64,000 bases of DNA from Spirochaetales bacterium (GCA_016839055.1 JAEKNX010000005.1:124001-188000), one strand, 5' to 3'; counted from the stretch's first letter, positions 9,491 through 19,377 are shown. A program made the numbers and translations. Notes: generated by a model from the sequence alone, not told the origin.

Positions 9491-10081
9491 ATGCATGAAA
9501 AAATTGAAACGATTATTATCGGAGGAACGTTTAATCCGATACATATTGGCCATATGCATCTTGCAGAGGAAGCTTCAAGGACATTCTGTGCCAAACGGAT
9601 TTTGATTGTTCCATCCTTTATTCCAGCACATAAAGACAGTAAAAATATTCTTGCTCCAGAACACCGGATCGCAATGCTTGAGATAGCCTGCCGTAATACT
9701 AATTTTGAAATTGAAACCTGTGAGATAGAGCGGGGTGGTGTTTCGTACAGTATAGATACAATAAGATATATCAGAAAAAAGTATAATTTAAATGACAGGC
9801 CCGGCCTGCTTATAGGCGATGATTTGTCTGTCGGTTTTTCGAGCTGGAGAAATCCGGACGCGATAGCCGCCGAAGCGAAGATAATAATAGCATTTCGTGA
9901 TAGTTCTGAAAACAACGGATTTCCGTATGAATACAGAAGACTCGAGAATCTGATGCTGAACGTATCTTCGAGTGAAATAAGACAGCGGATGAAAGACGGC
10001 AGAGCGTGCCGGTATCTGATGCCGGGCGGTGTGTACGAATATATTGTAGAGAATAAATTATACGGGGAAGTTAATGCCTGA
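9491..10081 (+). CDS. nadD: Nicotinate-nucleotide adenylyltransferase
   Basis: 196 residues. The nucleotidyltransferase signature GGTFNPIHIGHMHLAEEA opens the protein and SSSEIRQRM, the second family motif, lies near the C-terminus. It makes nicotinate adenine dinucleotide from NaMN and ATP. It starts two bases after the obg stop and overlaps yqeK by eight bases, so translation is coupled. Confidence 0.95.
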   Translation: MHEKIETIIIGGTFNPIHIGHMHLAEEASRTFCAKRILIVPSFIPAHKDSKNILAPEHRIAMLEIACRNTNFEIETCEIERGGVSYSIDTIRYIRKKYNLNDRPGLLIGDDLSVGFSSWRNPDAIAAEAKIIIAFRDSSENNGFPYEYRRLENLMLNVSSSEIRQRMKDGRACRYLMPGGVYEYIVENKLYGEVNA

Positions 10082-10643
10082 TGATAAGGATATTCAATTA
10101 TATCTTAGAAGTAATTTGAGCGAGAAAAGATGTCTTCACTCCAGAAGAACTGCCGAGACGGCAGAGAAACTTTGTATGCTCTACGGCTATGATACTAAAA
10201 AGGGCCGGACAGCCGGCCTGCTACATGATATAGCACGTGAACTTTCAAATTCAGAGATATTTGAACTGGTTGAGAGAGACGGCATGGGAATTAGCAGCAT
10301 AGAAAAAGAATATCCAGTACTTCTCCATGGCAGAGCTGGAGCCGTCCTTGCCGTTGAAAAGCTCGGAATGACCGACGAGAAGATTCTTGATGCGGTAAGA
10401 TGGCACACAACGGGGAAACCGAATATGGAGGGGCTCACTGCTGTTCTTTATGTTGCCGATTATATTGAGCCGGGAAGAAAGCATATTGACAATGAATTCA
10501 GGCTTCGAATTAAGGAGATGAACCTTAACCATCTGGTCATGGAAGTTGTAAGAAGCAGTATCGCCTATTGCAGGATGAAGGGGTACTCAGTTGCCGAACA
10601 GACTTTTATGCTATATCATGATCTTGAAAAGAAGGTGAGTTAG
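10074..10643 (+). CDS. yqeK: YqeK-type HD-domain Ap4A hydrolase
   Basis: 189 residues with HD-domain metal ligands: His in CLHSRRTAETA, the HD pair in GLLHDIAREL and later HGRAGA and RWHTTG. YqeK proteins hydrolyse diadenosine tetraphosphate symmetrically. The nadD-yqeK-LCP-rsfS order is conserved in many bacteria. Confidence 0.92.
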   Translation: MPDDKDIQLYLRSNLSEKRCLHSRRTAETAEKLCMLYGYDTKKGRTAGLLHDIARELSNSEIFELVERDGMGISSIEKEYPVLLHGRAGAVLAVEKLGMTDEKILDAVRWHTTGKPNMEGLTAVLYVADYIEPGRKHIDNEFRLRIKEMNLNHLVMEVVRSSIAYCRMKGYSVAEQTFMLYHDLEKKVS

Positions 10644-10785
10644 TCCGGACATTATTAATAGCTTCAGCTTTCAGACTGCTTCGGAATTTCTGATTGTAGG
10701 AGATTGGCCTGCCTGTAGTTGGAAGGAATCTTTAATTTCCTTAATAAGGATGTTTTTGGTCAATTTCATGGCTTTGGAGTATAAA

Positions 10786-11997
10786 TTGAAATCAAGAGTT
10801 GAATTTGATAAAAGTATTATTATTCTTATTATAATTGCAGCGGTGATAGCCGTTACCGTATTTATAATCATGAGAAATACCCGTACTGATCAGATTACTG
10901 AGATGATTGAAAATAATAAGGGTATAAACGCTGTTTTTCTTGTTCATGATGGTGACCAGCTTCTGTTTACTGAGATTTTCTTTTATAATCCTGAAACGGG
11001 GAAGGGGGCATTGCTCGATGTTCCCGGTGAAACAGGGGTCATAATTAAAAAACTTGGTCGTATTGACAGAATCGACAGGTTGTACTCAAGCCGTGAGCCG
11101 GATGAATATATTTCTGCGGTTGAGGAAATGGTTGAACAGGAGATTCATTTCTATATAGAGATAGAGTTGGAAAAACTGTCTGCTATGGTCGATATTGTCG
11201 AAGGCCTGGAGATGTTTGTTGCGAATCCGATTGAAATAATAGATAATGAGCAGATAGTACTGCTACCTTCCGGCAGTATCATTCTGGACGGTGATAAAGC
11301 CATGTCGTTTGTGACTTACAAGCATTCGGAAGAAACTGAAATTGATGAAAGCGGAAGGCGTGAGAAAGTTATTCAGTCCCTCCTTAAAGCTTTTCAGCAG
11401 CAGGGCCAGATGCTGACTTCAGATAAGTTGTTTCCGCATTTCAGGAAGACAATAAAGACGAATGCCGAAAGCACATCGGTGAAATCGTTCATACGAGAGA
11501 TGGAGAATCTTGATACTAGTAGAATGGTCTTTCAGCGGATCCTGGGAGTCAGGAGGACGGTAGATGATCAGATACTGTTGTTCAGCCATTATGACGGTAA
11601 TCTCCTTAGGGAGACTGTAAGGCAGACAATAACATCTCTTGCAAATATTGAGGTTGTAAGTGATGAAGAGCTGAATATTTCTATAGAGATTCTGAACGGG
11701 ACAGGGGTGAATGGGCTTGCCTCCCGGACCTCTCAGGTTTTTCAGAGTTTCGGCTATGATGTCGCACACATTGGAAATCATGAGAGCGCCGAAATTGAAA
11801 AAACAAAAATTATAGACAGACGTGGAGATATTGCGCAGGCTCAGCGGGTTGCGAGTATCATTAAATGTTCTAATGTTGAGTCTGCGGCCGATAATGCCGT
11901 GACTGATGATGAAAATTATACTAATATACTAACTGAAAATATAGATTTGGTGATATTACTGGGAAAGGATTTTGATGGAAGATACTGTAAAGATTGA
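10786..11997 (+). CDS. LytR-CpsA-Psr-like membrane protein with LytR_C domain
   Basis: About 404 residues. A single N-terminal membrane anchor (IIILIIIAAVIAVTVFIIM) is followed by a divergent LCP-like extracytoplasmic domain (GKGALLDVPGETGV, IILDGDKAMSFVTY) and a C-terminal LytR_C domain (ILNGTGVNGLA). LCP enzymes attach polymers to the cell wall, but the usual arginine-rich active-site pattern is poorly kept, so activity is doubtful. I prefer the TTG at 10786 with TGGAG six bases upstream; ATGs at 10768 and 10750 are alternatives. It overlaps rsfS. Confidence 0.75.
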   Translation: MKSRVEFDKSIIILIIIAAVIAVTVFIIMRNTRTDQITEMIENNKGINAVFLVHDGDQLLFTEIFFYNPETGKGALLDVPGETGVIIKKLGRIDRIDRLYSSREPDEYISAVEEMVEQEIHFYIEIELEKLSAMVDIVEGLEMFVANPIEIIDNEQIVLLPSGSIILDGDKAMSFVTYKHSEETEIDESGRREKVIQSLLKAFQQQGQMLTSDKLFPHFRKTIKTNAESTSVKSFIREMENLDTSRMVFQRILGVRRTVDDQILLFSHYDGNLLRETVRQTITSLANIEVVSDEELNISIEILNGTGVNGLASRTSQVFQSFGYDVAHIGNHESAEIEKTKIIDRRGDIAQAQRVASIIKCSNVESAADNAVTDDENYTNILTENIDLVILLGKDFDGRYCKD

Positions 11998-12337
11998 ATT
12001 AGTTAAGAATACGGCCCTTGAGATTGAAGAACACAAGGCGCAGAATGTAATTGCAATAGACTTAAAGGAACAAAACAGCTGGACGGATTATTTTATAATT
12101 GCGACAGTTAACAGCCAGGGTCATATGAGGGGACTCCTCCGGAATCTCCGTGCGTTTTTAAATGAAAACAATATTGAGTTCAAGAATAAATATAAAAATG
12201 TTGATGATTATTCCTGGCTCTTCGTCGATTGCGGTTTTATGGTCATCCACCTGATGAACGAAGAAACCAGAGAATTTTACGATCTCGAAAAATTGTGGTT
12301 CAACGGGAAGACGGTTTATTCGTCGAAATCTTCGTAA
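11975..12337 (+). CDS. rsfS: Ribosome silencing factor RsfS
   Basis: 120 residues of the RsfS/Iojap family, which binds L14 and blocks subunit joining during starvation. Family features are the A-KA-NV-AIDL opening, SWTDYFIIATVNSQGH and DYSWLFVDCGFMVIHLM, then REFYDLEKLW. The ATG at 11975 has GGGAAAGGA upstream. Its last 22 bases overlap the convergent acidic gene. Confidence 0.94.
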   Translation: MEDTVKIELVKNTALEIEEHKAQNVIAIDLKEQNSWTDYFIIATVNSQGHMRGLLRNLRAFLNENNIEFKNKYKNVDDYSWLFVDCGFMVIHLMNEETREFYDLEKLWFNGKTVYSSKSS

Positions 12338-12633
12338 TCAAGACCGCTGTCGTAATCGAGGTCCTCATCCTCTGAGTATTCATTAAAGCCCTCGTCTGCT
12401 TCGTTGAAACTTTCGTTCAGTTCATCCTCATCGAAGCTTTCGTCATCTTCCTCATCCTCATCCTCATCCTCATCCTCATCCTCTGAGTCATCGGTTTCGT
12501 CGATTTCGTCATACTCTTCATCATATTCAGAATCGTAATTATCAAAGTTATCTTCATAGAAGTCGTCATCATCATGATAAAGATCGTCAAAATCTTCGTC
12601 GCCGGTGTAAGAATAACCTTTTCCTCCTGACAT
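12316..12633 (-). CDS. Highly acidic low-complexity protein
   Basis: 105 residues, more than half Asp or Glu, with a short N-terminal MSGGKGYSY and scattered Tyr/Phe (YEDNFDNYDSEYDEEYDE). No domain is recognised; it is probably disordered and could act as an ion- or nucleic-acid-mimic protein. Support for a real gene: GGAGAGG four bases before the ATG at 12633 and a good promoter 38 bases farther upstream. A hexanucleotide tandem repeat lies inside. The 3' end overlaps rsfS by 22 bases on the opposite strand. Confidence 0.65.
   Translation of the reverse strand: MSGGKGYSYTGDEDFDDLYHDDDDFYEDNFDNYDSEYDEEYDEIDETDDSEDEDEDEDEDEEDDESFDEDELNESFNEADEGFNEYSEDEDLDYDSGLDYEDFDE
12451..12480. repeat. (CTCATC)5 tandem repeat inside the acidic gene
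   Basis: Five perfect copies of a 6-base unit. On the coding strand they encode alternating Asp-Glu. Gain or loss of a unit keeps the reading frame, so length could vary between strains without inactivation. Confidence 0.9.
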
Positions 12634-12670
12634 TGTCCTCTCCATTAATTTTGTTTGTTCTTCATAAGCA

Positions 12671-12699
12671 ATCTAAAGGGAAGAATTACCTGATGTCAA
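12671..12699 (-). promoter_or_regulatory. Promoter of the acidic gene
   Basis: TTGACA (12699-12694), 17-base spacer, TTAGAT (12676-12671) on the minus strand, leading into a leader of about 30 bases with a GGAGAGG ribosome binding site. Confidence 0.55.
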
Positions 12700-12721
12700 C
12701 AGTTTTCAACAAATATATCGA

Positions 12722-13189
12722 TTAATTTGTTAATCCAATAAATAAACCAATATTGCCGAAATTACCAGATATTTTGACTATAGCAGTGGAAGAATAAAAA
12801 CTGGTATTTATATATATATTATCGCCCTTTAGGATTGTAGGCGGGGTAATGTCGGCATCAAAGCCGTTCTCTGACAGCTTTATAGTACTTCTTCCGCCGA
12901 GTTGATTTAATAATTCGGCAAAAGTCTCTTTAAACATCTGATCTTTGTGTGAAATTTTCTCTTCTATTCCCATATTTCGGAAAAGCTCTTCTACCAGAGC
13001 TTCCGCGGTATCAAGCGCTGAGTAGAGCATTAAATGCCCTCTGACGTCTCCTGCAAGGCCTATGGTTGCGGTAATATTAGTTACATCAAATAGAACTCCG
13101 GTTGAATCTATTTCAATATCGCTTAATCCGTTCTCAATGAAGATCTCTTCGCATGCTTTACTTATCAGTATAAGGCTGTTATTACTCAT
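12722..13189 (-). CDS. CheX-like chemotaxis phosphatase domain protein
   Basis: 155 residues resembling CheX/CheC, which dephosphorylate CheY-P. The family's Glu-x-x-Asn pattern is visible as E92-L-L-N95 in FAELLNQLGG; the second half holds the ADITPPTIL and IKISGNFGNIGLF-like strands. No chemotaxis genes are near, so the partner is encoded elsewhere. The gene has no Shine-Dalgarno: its ATG is seven bases after a TATACT box, implying a leaderless mRNA. Confidence 0.78.
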   Translation of the reverse strand: MSNNSLILISKACEEIFIENGLSDIEIDSTGVLFDVTNITATIGLAGDVRGHLMLYSALDTAEALVEELFRNMGIEEKISHKDQMFKETFAELLNQLGGRSTIKLSENGFDADITPPTILKGDNIYINTSFYSSTAIVKISGNFGNIGLFIGLTN

Positions 13190-13196
13190 AAGCAGA

Positions 13197-13226
13197 AGTA
13201 TAGAGAATTATATGGGAGGATGTCAA
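13197..13226 (-). promoter_or_regulatory. Promoter of the CheX-like gene (leaderless)
   Basis: TTGACA (13226-13221), 18-base spacer, TATACT (13202-13197) on the minus strand; seven bases separate the -10 box from the ATG at 13189. Confidence 0.7.
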
Positions 13227-13415
13227 ATTCTTTTATATAAACAGGTTGTTACGAAAATAATTCACCTTTTTTAAAATCAGAATCGGTTTACGAGTGAGCA
13301 TTAAGTATAAATTCTTGTCTGTTAATTAATTAGATCCGCGCAGAAGGCGGGGGAGGGTGAGGCGGTTTTGCAGACGAATCGTGATGGAATTATATCTTGT
13401 GAAAGTTATCTCTAA

Positions 13416-13443
13416 TTGACAGTATCAGTTATTTAAGTATAAT
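13416..13443 (+). promoter_or_regulatory. ispE promoter (near-leaderless)
   Basis: TTGACA (13416-13421), 16-base spacer, TATAAT (13438-13443). The ispE ATG at 13455 is 11 bases after the -10 box, leaving an untranslated leader of about four bases and no room for a Shine-Dalgarno. Confidence 0.7.
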
Positions 13444-13454
13444 AGTCTGACATT

Positions 13455-14336
13455 ATGAAACAGCGGTGTATATTGAAGGCTCCTGCAAAGATTAATCTGC
13501 ATTTGCAGATTGCTCGAATTAGACAGGACGGATTCCACGATATTAAATCACTTTTTGTAATGGTTGATCTGTATGATCAGATCACTATAAGTTCTTTGAA
13601 AACAGGTAATCGATGTGAGATTAACGGAAGTTTTGACTGCGCGATTGAAGATAATCTCATCTTCAGAGCGTGGAAGATTTTCTGTGAAAATACAGGGACA
13701 GAACATGGAGTTGTTTTTGATATCAAAAAGATGATTCCAAGCTGTGCCGGTATGGGCGGAGGTTCATCAGATGCCGCATGCGTTCTAACCGGGCTGAACT
13801 TATTGTTCGAGACTGGTTTCACCGTGAATCAGTTGTGTTCAATGGGGGAAAAGCTAGGGAGTGATATTCCGTTTTTCCTGACGGGGCCGGCAGCGGTGGT
13901 AAAGGGACGAGGCGAAGATGTGTCTGAGATATTGAATCCAAGAGTGCTGCATTTTGTGGTAATTAATCCTGAGATAAGGGTCTCTACTCCAGAGGCTTAC
14001 AGTTGGGTTGACCAATCGGCTGAAGACGAAACCGTCTTCCTTGACGATGAGCAGATGAGCCGGATTTATAATGCTGATTTAGAACAGTTTGCGGGTTTTC
14101 AAAATGATTTCGCACCTGTTTTAGCCGGAAGATATCCGGTTTTCGGCAGGGTTATTGATGAATTGGAGGCTGCCGGTGCTGTGTACAGTAATGTTACAGG
14201 AAGCGGCTCAGTTGTTTTCGGACTGTTTACAGGGCGAAAATCAGCCGGAAAGGCCTATGAAACTCTAAAAACCAAATATAAATACGTCCAAAAAATAAAA
14301 TCGCTTGATAGAATTCCATATGCCATATTAGAATAA
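13455..14336 (+). CDS. ispE: 4-diphosphocytidyl-2-C-methyl-D-erythritol kinase
   Basis: 293 residues; GHMP kinase of the MEP isoprenoid pathway. The ATP-binding motif [11 protein letters not shown] is at about 98-108, the N-terminal [11 protein letters not shown] strand and the C-terminal [12 protein letters not shown] motif are present. Together with spoVG downstream it forms the common ispE-spoVG pair. Initiation appears near-leaderless. Confidence 0.95.
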   Translation: MKQRCILKAPAKINLHLQIARIRQDGFHDIKSLFVMVDLYDQITISSLKTGNRCEINGSFDCAIEDNLIFRAWKIFCENTGTEHGVVFDIKKMIPSCAGMGGGSSDAACVLTGLNLLFETGFTVNQLCSMGEKLGSDIPFFLTGPAAVVKGRGEDVSEILNPRVLHFVVINPEIRVSTPEAYSWVDQSAEDETVFLDDEQMSRIYNADLEQFAGFQNDFAPVLAGRYPVFGRVIDELEAAGAVYSNVTGSGSVVFGLFTGRKSAGKAYETLKTKYKYVQKIKSLDRIPYAILE

Positions 14337-14371
14337 TATGCCTGATAATATGTACAAGCAAGGAGAAGTAT

Positions 14372-14662
14372 ATGGACATTACAGATATCCGCATTCGAAG
14401 GGTCAGTGCTGATGGGAAGTTGAGAGCTTATGTTACCGTTACTTTTGAGGACTGTTTTGTTGTTCACAATGTAAAGGTCATTGAAGGCAAGAACGGGGCG
14501 TTTATTGCAATGCCCAGCAGAAAGACAAAAACCGGAGAATATAAAGATGTTGCACATCCAATAAATTCCGACTTTCGCGGACTTCTCCAGCAGAAGATAC
14601 TTGAAGAGTATGAAAAAGCTCTGAAAGATGACTCTACAATGATGATAGAATCTGAAACCTAA
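14372..14662 (+). CDS. spoVG: SpoVG-family RNA/DNA-binding regulator
   Basis: 96 residues starting [11 protein letters not shown] with [21 protein letters not shown], the conserved SpoVG core. In spirochaetes such as Borrelia, SpoVG is a site-specific nucleic-acid-binding regulator. AAGGAGA lies eight bases before the ATG, unlike the leaderless gene upstream. Confidence 0.95.
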   Translation: MDITDIRIRRVSADGKLRAYVTVTFEDCFVVHNVKVIEGKNGAFIAMPSRKTKTGEYKDVAHPINSDFRGLLQQKILEEYEKALKDDSTMMIESET

Positions 14663-14735
14663 GCGAAGTTTATTTTTATAAAAAAAGTTTTTTCTCACAT
14701 GACAGGCTTTTCTGTTAGTATTACCTGATAGAGAT

Positions 14736-14808
14736 TGGGACGTCGGCAAGCGGTTAAGCCTCCGGTTTTTGGAGCCGGCATACGCAGGTTCGAATCCTGC
14801 CGTCCCAG
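14736..14808 (+). tRNA. tRNA-Gln (anticodon TTG)
   Basis: Cloverleaf read by eye: acceptor TGGGACG with CGTCCCA, anticodon stem CCGGT/GCCGG with loop TTTTGGA giving anticodon TTG at 34-36, and T-arm GCAGG-TTCGAAT-CCTGC. The discriminator is G. CCA is not encoded. The spoVG-tRNA-Gln-rplY order is typical of spirochaetes and Firmicutes. Confidence 0.93.
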
Positions 14809-14850
14809 TAAATATAAAGAAAATAATAGATGGGAAAAGGAGTGCCAGAA

Positions 14851-15468
14851 ATGGACTACAAGACAATAAACGCTGAAATAAGAACTGAGTTAAGAAAAAG
14901 CGCAGCAAAAAAAATGAGAACTGAAGGTAGAATTCCTGCTGTTATTTATGGGCATAATGATCCAATGAATATATCCGTAGATGCGAAGGAATTTTCAAAG
15001 AAATTTGAGAAGATTTCTGAAAATACAATAATTACAATAGCAATCGGTAAAGATAGTTATAGTGTTCTTGTGAAGGATTTTCAGGATGATATCCTTACTT
15101 CAAAGATTCAGCATATCGATTTCTTTGAGATTGAGAAAGGCAAGACACTTAAAACAAATGTTCCTATACATATCGAAGGTTCAGCTAAGGGTGTTCGTGA
15201 AGGTGGTGTTCTCGAGCAGAGACTTCATGAGCTTGAGGTTGAATGTCTTCCAACGGATATTCCTGAGATAATTACAATTGATGTATCCCATCTTGAGGCA
15301 GGCGACGCTATTCATGTTGCTGATATAGAAATTCCCAAGGGAGTTAAAGTTCTCAATATGCTTGAGCAGACAGTTGTCTCGGTAACTCTCGTGAGAGAAG
15401 AAGTTGAAGAGGATATCGAAGAAGAACTATCAGAAGGTGAAGTTGCTGGAGAAGTCAGCGAAAAATAA
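14851..15468 (+). CDS. rplY: 50S ribosomal protein L25 (general stress protein CTC type)
   Basis: 205 residues: an N-terminal 5S-rRNA-binding L25 domain (RKSAAKKMRTEGRIPAVIYG) and a C-terminal TL5/CTC beta domain (DIPEIITIDVSHLEAGDAIH), ending in an acidic tail. The ATG at 14851 is chosen over one 21 bases upstream because AAAGGAG precedes it. The 3' end overlaps pth. Confidence 0.95.
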   Translation: MDYKTINAEIRTELRKSAAKKMRTEGRIPAVIYGHNDPMNISVDAKEFSKKFEKISENTIITIAIGKDSYSVLVKDFQDDILTSKIQHIDFFEIEKGKTLKTNVPIHIEGSAKGVREGGVLEQRLHELEVECLPTDIPEIITIDVSHLEAGDAIHVADIEIPKGVKVLNMLEQTVVSVTLVREEVEEDIEEELSEGEVAGEVSEK

Positions 15469-16045
15469 ACCAGTTCTACTATTCATCGGTTTAGGAAATC
15501 CGGATTATAAATATCGCAAAACCAGGCATAATGCCGGTTTTGCGGTAATTGATTCTCTATCTGAAGCCTGCGGAGCAAAATTAAAAAAATCTTTTTTAAA
15601 ACCCTGCCTTATCGCGACTGTTTGCCTTGAAGATTATACTTTATATCTGGTTGAACCTCTTACCTACATGAATAGATCCGGTGATGTCCTGAATTATGTT
15701 TTTCGCAAGACCGGTGTCGGCGTAGATGAAATGATAATTATATGTGACAATATGGATCTCAAACCGGGGATGATAAGGCTTAAGAGTAAAGGCTCGAGCG
15801 CCGGACATAACGGTATAAAATCCGTGATAGATAATCTTGGAAGAGCGGATTTTAAAAGGTTGTATATTGGTGTCGGACGGCCGGCCGATGGAATGACAGT
15901 CATAGAGCATGTGCTCGGAGAGTTTGAACAGGAAGAAGAAACCGAGTTTCTCGGCTCTGTAGAAAAGGCGGCCGGTGCCTTGATGAGCTTAACGAAGAAC
16001 CCGCTTCATCTGGTAATGAATGAAATCAACAAGAAAAATAATTGA
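15443..16045 (+). CDS. pth: Peptidyl-tRNA hydrolase
   Basis: About 200 residues. Pth motifs are FIGLGNPDYKYRKTRHNAGF (including the catalytic His region), PLTYMNRSG, and CDNMDLKPGMIRLK with KSSAGHNGIKS. It recycles tRNA from stalled peptidyl-tRNA. The start is probably TTG at 15443, with GAAGG just upstream and 26 bases inside rplY; no ATG fits. Confidence 0.93.
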   Translation: MLEKSAKNKPVLLFIGLGNPDYKYRKTRHNAGFAVIDSLSEACGAKLKKSFLKPCLIATVCLEDYTLYLVEPLTYMNRSGDVLNYVFRKTGVGVDEMIIICDNMDLKPGMIRLKSKGSSAGHNGIKSVIDNLGRADFKRLYIGVGRPADGMTVIEHVLGEFEQEEETEFLGSVEKAAGALMSLTKNPLHLVMNEINKKNN

Positions 16046-17420
16046 AGAAGCAGTAAATAACTATCTTATAGAATATCAAATCCAAGAGAAAGCCGTTATC
16101 ATAGCCGCGTTCTCAGGCGGATCTGACTCCACAGCTCTTGTATCCATACTATCGGGTATGAAGGGGGCGAAACTCAAAATAATCTGTGCATATTATAACC
16201 ACAATCTCAGGAATGGATCTAAGCTTGAGTGCGAGCTTGAAATAGTCAGGAAATTCGCTGATGCAAACGGTTTAATATTGAAAACAGGTTGTGCGGGGGC
16301 TGGAGTCATCGAAGACTATGCCTCGAAGCATAATCAGAGTATCGAGGAAGCCGCCCGAAATAAACGTTACGAATTCCTTGAAAAGGTCAGATTGGAGTGC
16401 TGCGCTGATTATATAGCGACAGGACATCACCTGGATGACAATGCCGAGACTGTTCTCATGAGGTTTCTTCAGAACTCCGGGGTGGCCGGATTGTCGGGGA
16501 TACCCAGGCAAAGAGATAAAATAATCAGGCCGCTAATAGAAGTGCCAAAGAAGCTTCTGGATGATTTAATTAAAGAAGAAGGAATGAGCTGCAGCAGGGA
16601 CGAGACAAATGATCAGCAGATCTTCCTCAGGAACAGGCTGAGGCATGTTCTAATTCCCTCAATCAGGGAGATTTTCCCTGAATTCGATCATAATATGTCA
16701 GGCTTGTCGGAAAAAGTACGGATGTATAATTCTTTTATTAATGAAGAAGCAGAAAAAAGGCTGAACTGGACTGAAATAGACGGAGGCTGGAAGCTAAGCA
16801 GTAAAAAACTGTTTGAGCAGCATCTGCTGCTCAGAATCCATTCTGTTTACGGAAGGATAAACAGGCTTCAGAATGAAAAGCAGAGAATAAAATTCCATGC
16901 ACTCGAGCGAGCGCTCAGCGGAGACGGCGTACAGAACGGCAAGGTTCTGTTTAAGACCGGAAAATTTGAAGTTATCAGCAGGAATGACTGTATTTTGGTT
17001 CGTAGTCTTGTAAATCACACTAAAAAAAGTTATCTTTTATCCTTACAACCTGATATTAAATATAAGGTTCATGGTCAGATTTTTCAGATTTTTTACGAAT
17101 CTGGGGAAGTCCAGCCCGGAGGAGAGCAGGTTTCAATTGCTGTTATAAGCCCTTTGATAGCCCGGTCCTTCCGTGAGGGTGATTGGATAAGAATGAAAGA
17201 CGGCAGCAAGAGTGTTAAGAAACTGCTGAGCGAATGGAAAGTTTGCACAGATGACAGACAGCTGATACCGATTGTAGAGGATACTGATGGTATAGCAGCG
17301 GTGATAGGTAGTCATCTGGGCTATGAAGATAAGACTGCCTACGGCAGAAATATAACCGGAAAAAAACAGAAAAGAGTGCTGTTGAGGTTTAATACGGTGA
17401 CGGAGACAACAAGTGAGTGA
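16020..17420 (+). CDS. tilS: tRNA(Ile)-lysidine synthase
   Basis: 466 residues. The N-terminal PP-loop AAFSGGSDSTALV binds ATP, ATGHHLDDNAETVLMRFLQ is the family motif, and C-terminal TilS domains with SFREGDWIRMKDG follow. It converts C34 of the CAU-anticodon tRNA-Ile to lysidine. It overlaps both pth and ftsH by a few bases. The pth-tilS-ftsH order is widely conserved. Confidence 0.94.
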   Translation: MKSTRKIIEEAVNNYLIEYQIQEKAVIIAAFSGGSDSTALVSILSGMKGAKLKIICAYYNHNLRNGSKLECELEIVRKFADANGLILKTGCAGAGVIEDYASKHNQSIEEAARNKRYEFLEKVRLECCADYIATGHHLDDNAETVLMRFLQNSGVAGLSGIPRQRDKIIRPLIEVPKKLLDDLIKEEGMSCSRDETNDQQIFLRNRLRHVLIPSIREIFPEFDHNMSGLSEKVRMYNSFINEEAEKRLNWTEIDGGWKLSSKKLFEQHLLLRIHSVYGRINRLQNEKQRIKFHALERALSGDGVQNGKVLFKTGKFEVISRNDCILVRSLVNHTKKSYLLSLQPDIKYKVHGQIFQIFYESGEVQPGGEQVSIAVISPLIARSFREGDWIRMKDGSKSVKKLLSEWKVCTDDRQLIPIVEDTDGIAAVIGSHLGYEDKTAYGRNITGKKQKRVLLRFNTVTETTSE

Positions 17421-19290
17421 TCAAAACAATAATAAAAAACCAGAGAAAGACTCTAAAGGTAATTCAGGATTTGACCTGAACAACAACAATAAATTCGCAT
17501 TATTTTTTCTTCTTGCGCTTATTGTAATGTTTTTTGTTCTTTTTTTAGCTAATGATAATAATGATGTCATGGAAATCCCGTATTCGACATTCCTGAATTA
17601 TCTTGAAAACGAACAGGTTACTGCGGTAAAGATAATCGATAACAAGACGGTACAGGGAACTATGCGCGGAACGTCGGGACAGAGCACTGTCTTTGAAACT
17701 GCTATTCCTTATTTTGATGATTTTCTTATGAAGAAGCTCAGGGAAAATAATGTAATTATCGAAGGTGCGGAACGCAGTACGTCAGCGGCGGCAATTTTTA
17801 TCCAGATTATTCCCTGGGTTATCGGATTCGCGTTTATCTGGTTCATGCTCAGGCAGATGCAGGGCGGCGGGAATAAGGCTTTTTCCTTCGGCAAGAGCAA
17901 GGCGAAAAGGTATACGCAGAGCGACAAGCATATAACCTTTGATGATGTCGCAGGCCAGGCTGAGGCGAAGTATGAACTTCAAGAAGTAGTAGACTTTCTG
18001 AAGAACCCGGAGAAATTTCAAAAGCTCGGAGCGCGAGTTCCGAAGGGCGTGCTGCTTGTTGGTATGCCGGGAACCGGAAAGACTCTACTTGCCAAGGCTG
18101 CAGCTGGTGAAGCTGGTGTTAACTTTTTTCATATGTCCGGTTCGGACTTTGTTGAGATGTTTGTCGGTGTCGGTGCCAGCAGGGTTCGTGATCTCTTCGA
18201 GCAGGGCCGTAAAAATGCGCCGTGCATACTTTTTATAGATGAGCTTGATGCGGTTGGCCGAACCCGAGGCGCCGGTTACGGCGGTGGCCATGATGAGCGT
18301 GAACAGACTCTTAACCAGATGCTGGTAGAGATGGATGGTTTCGATACGAAGGACGGAGTAATTCTTCTGGCTGCTACAAACCGACCTGATGTCCTTGACC
18401 CCGCGCTGCTTCGGCCCGGCAGATTCGATCGTCAAGTAGTAGTCGATATGCCTGATAATAATGAACGGAAGGCCATCCTTGAAATACATGCCCAGAAGGT
18501 TCAGCTGGAGGATGATGTTGATCTTGAAAGAATTGCAAGAGCGACGCCAGGAACCTCTGGAGCGGATCTTGCGAACCTCGTAAACGAAGCCGCACTATTT
18601 GCAGGCAGGCAAGGCAGAGACAAGGTTTCAGGCCAGAATTTCGAGGAAGCAAGAGACAAGCTTCTGCTTGGAGTAGCCCGAAAATCAAGATTAATCTCAC
18701 CTGAAGAGAAAGAGGCGACAGCCTATCATGAAGCCGGTCACGCGCTGCTTCATTATCATCTTGATGATGCTGATCCTCTGCATAAGGTTACTGTTATTCC
18801 ACACGGTCAGGCTCTCGGCCTTGCCATATCACTTCCTGAGAAAGATTCATACTCAAAACGGAAAGGCTGGCTTAAGGCTAGAATAATAATTGCAATGGGC
18901 GGCTATGTTGCCGAAAAATTAAAATACGGTGAAACAACCACAGGTACAAAAAACGACATCGAGCAGGCCACAGGCCTTGCCCGGAAAATGGTAATGGAAT
19001 GGGGCATGTCTGAGGCATTAGGATTCATTTCTTTCGGGTCTGAAGACGAACCGATTTTTCTTGGAAAGGAAATTTCTCAGCATAAAGATTATTCTGAAGA
19101 TACTGCAATGCGGATTGATAATGAAATTACTAATATCATGAGAGAATGTCTTGATGTGACTGAGAAAATTCTGATTGAGAACCGTGAACAGCTGACTATT
19201 ATTGCTGAAGCCCTCATCGAAGAGGAAACTCTCGATGATGACAGGATACGAGTACTCCTTGATCTTCCCCCGGCTGTCAGAAACTACTGA
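17413..19290 (+). CDS. ftsH: ATP-dependent zinc metalloprotease FtsH
   Basis: 625 residues, GTG start inside the tilS end. Two membrane segments (about 28-46 and 126-146) enclose the periplasmic loop. The AAA domain has Walker A GMPGTGKT (217-224), Walker [11 protein letters not shown] (271-280) and the second-region-of-homology arginines in LRPGRFDR. The zinc site is HEAGH (439-443). It degrades membrane and regulatory proteins. Confidence 0.97.
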   Translation: MSDQNNNKKPEKDSKGNSGFDLNNNNKFALFFLLALIVMFFVLFLANDNNDVMEIPYSTFLNYLENEQVTAVKIIDNKTVQGTMRGTSGQSTVFETAIPYFDDFLMKKLRENNVIIEGAERSTSAAAIFIQIIPWVIGFAFIWFMLRQMQGGGNKAFSFGKSKAKRYTQSDKHITFDDVAGQAEAKYELQEVVDFLKNPEKFQKLGARVPKGVLLVGMPGTGKTLLAKAAAGEAGVNFFHMSGSDFVEMFVGVGASRVRDLFEQGRKNAPCILFIDELDAVGRTRGAGYGGGHDEREQTLNQMLVEMDGFDTKDGVILLAATNRPDVLDPALLRPGRFDRQVVVDMPDNNERKAILEIHAQKVQLEDDVDLERIARATPGTSGADLANLVNEAALFAGRQGRDKVSGQNFEEARDKLLLGVARKSRLISPEEKEATAYHEAGHALLHYHLDDADPLHKVTVIPHGQALGLAISLPEKDSYSKRKGWLKARIIIAMGGYVAEKLKYGETTTGTKNDIEQATGLARKMVMEWGMSEALGFISFGSEDEPIFLGKEISQHKDYSEDTAMRIDNEITNIMRECLDVTEKILIENREQLTIIAEALIEEETLDDDRIRVLLDLPPAVRNY

Positions 19291-19343
19291 TAATCCGTAT
19301 TATAAATAGTTAATCTTTATCAGCAAACATGATACAGAAATAG

Positions 19344-19374
19344 CCCCCTTTGAACCGATAATCTTTGAGGGGGG
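19344..19374 (+). promoter_or_regulatory. Hairpin that can sequester a ribosome binding site
   Basis: CCCCCTT (19344-19350) can pair with GAGGGGG within 19367-19374, the G-rich Shine-Dalgarno located three bases before the ATG at 19378. The loop is about 16 bases. Pairing would hide the ribosome binding site, so translation may be conditional. Confidence 0.4.
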
Positions 19375-19377
19375 TAT

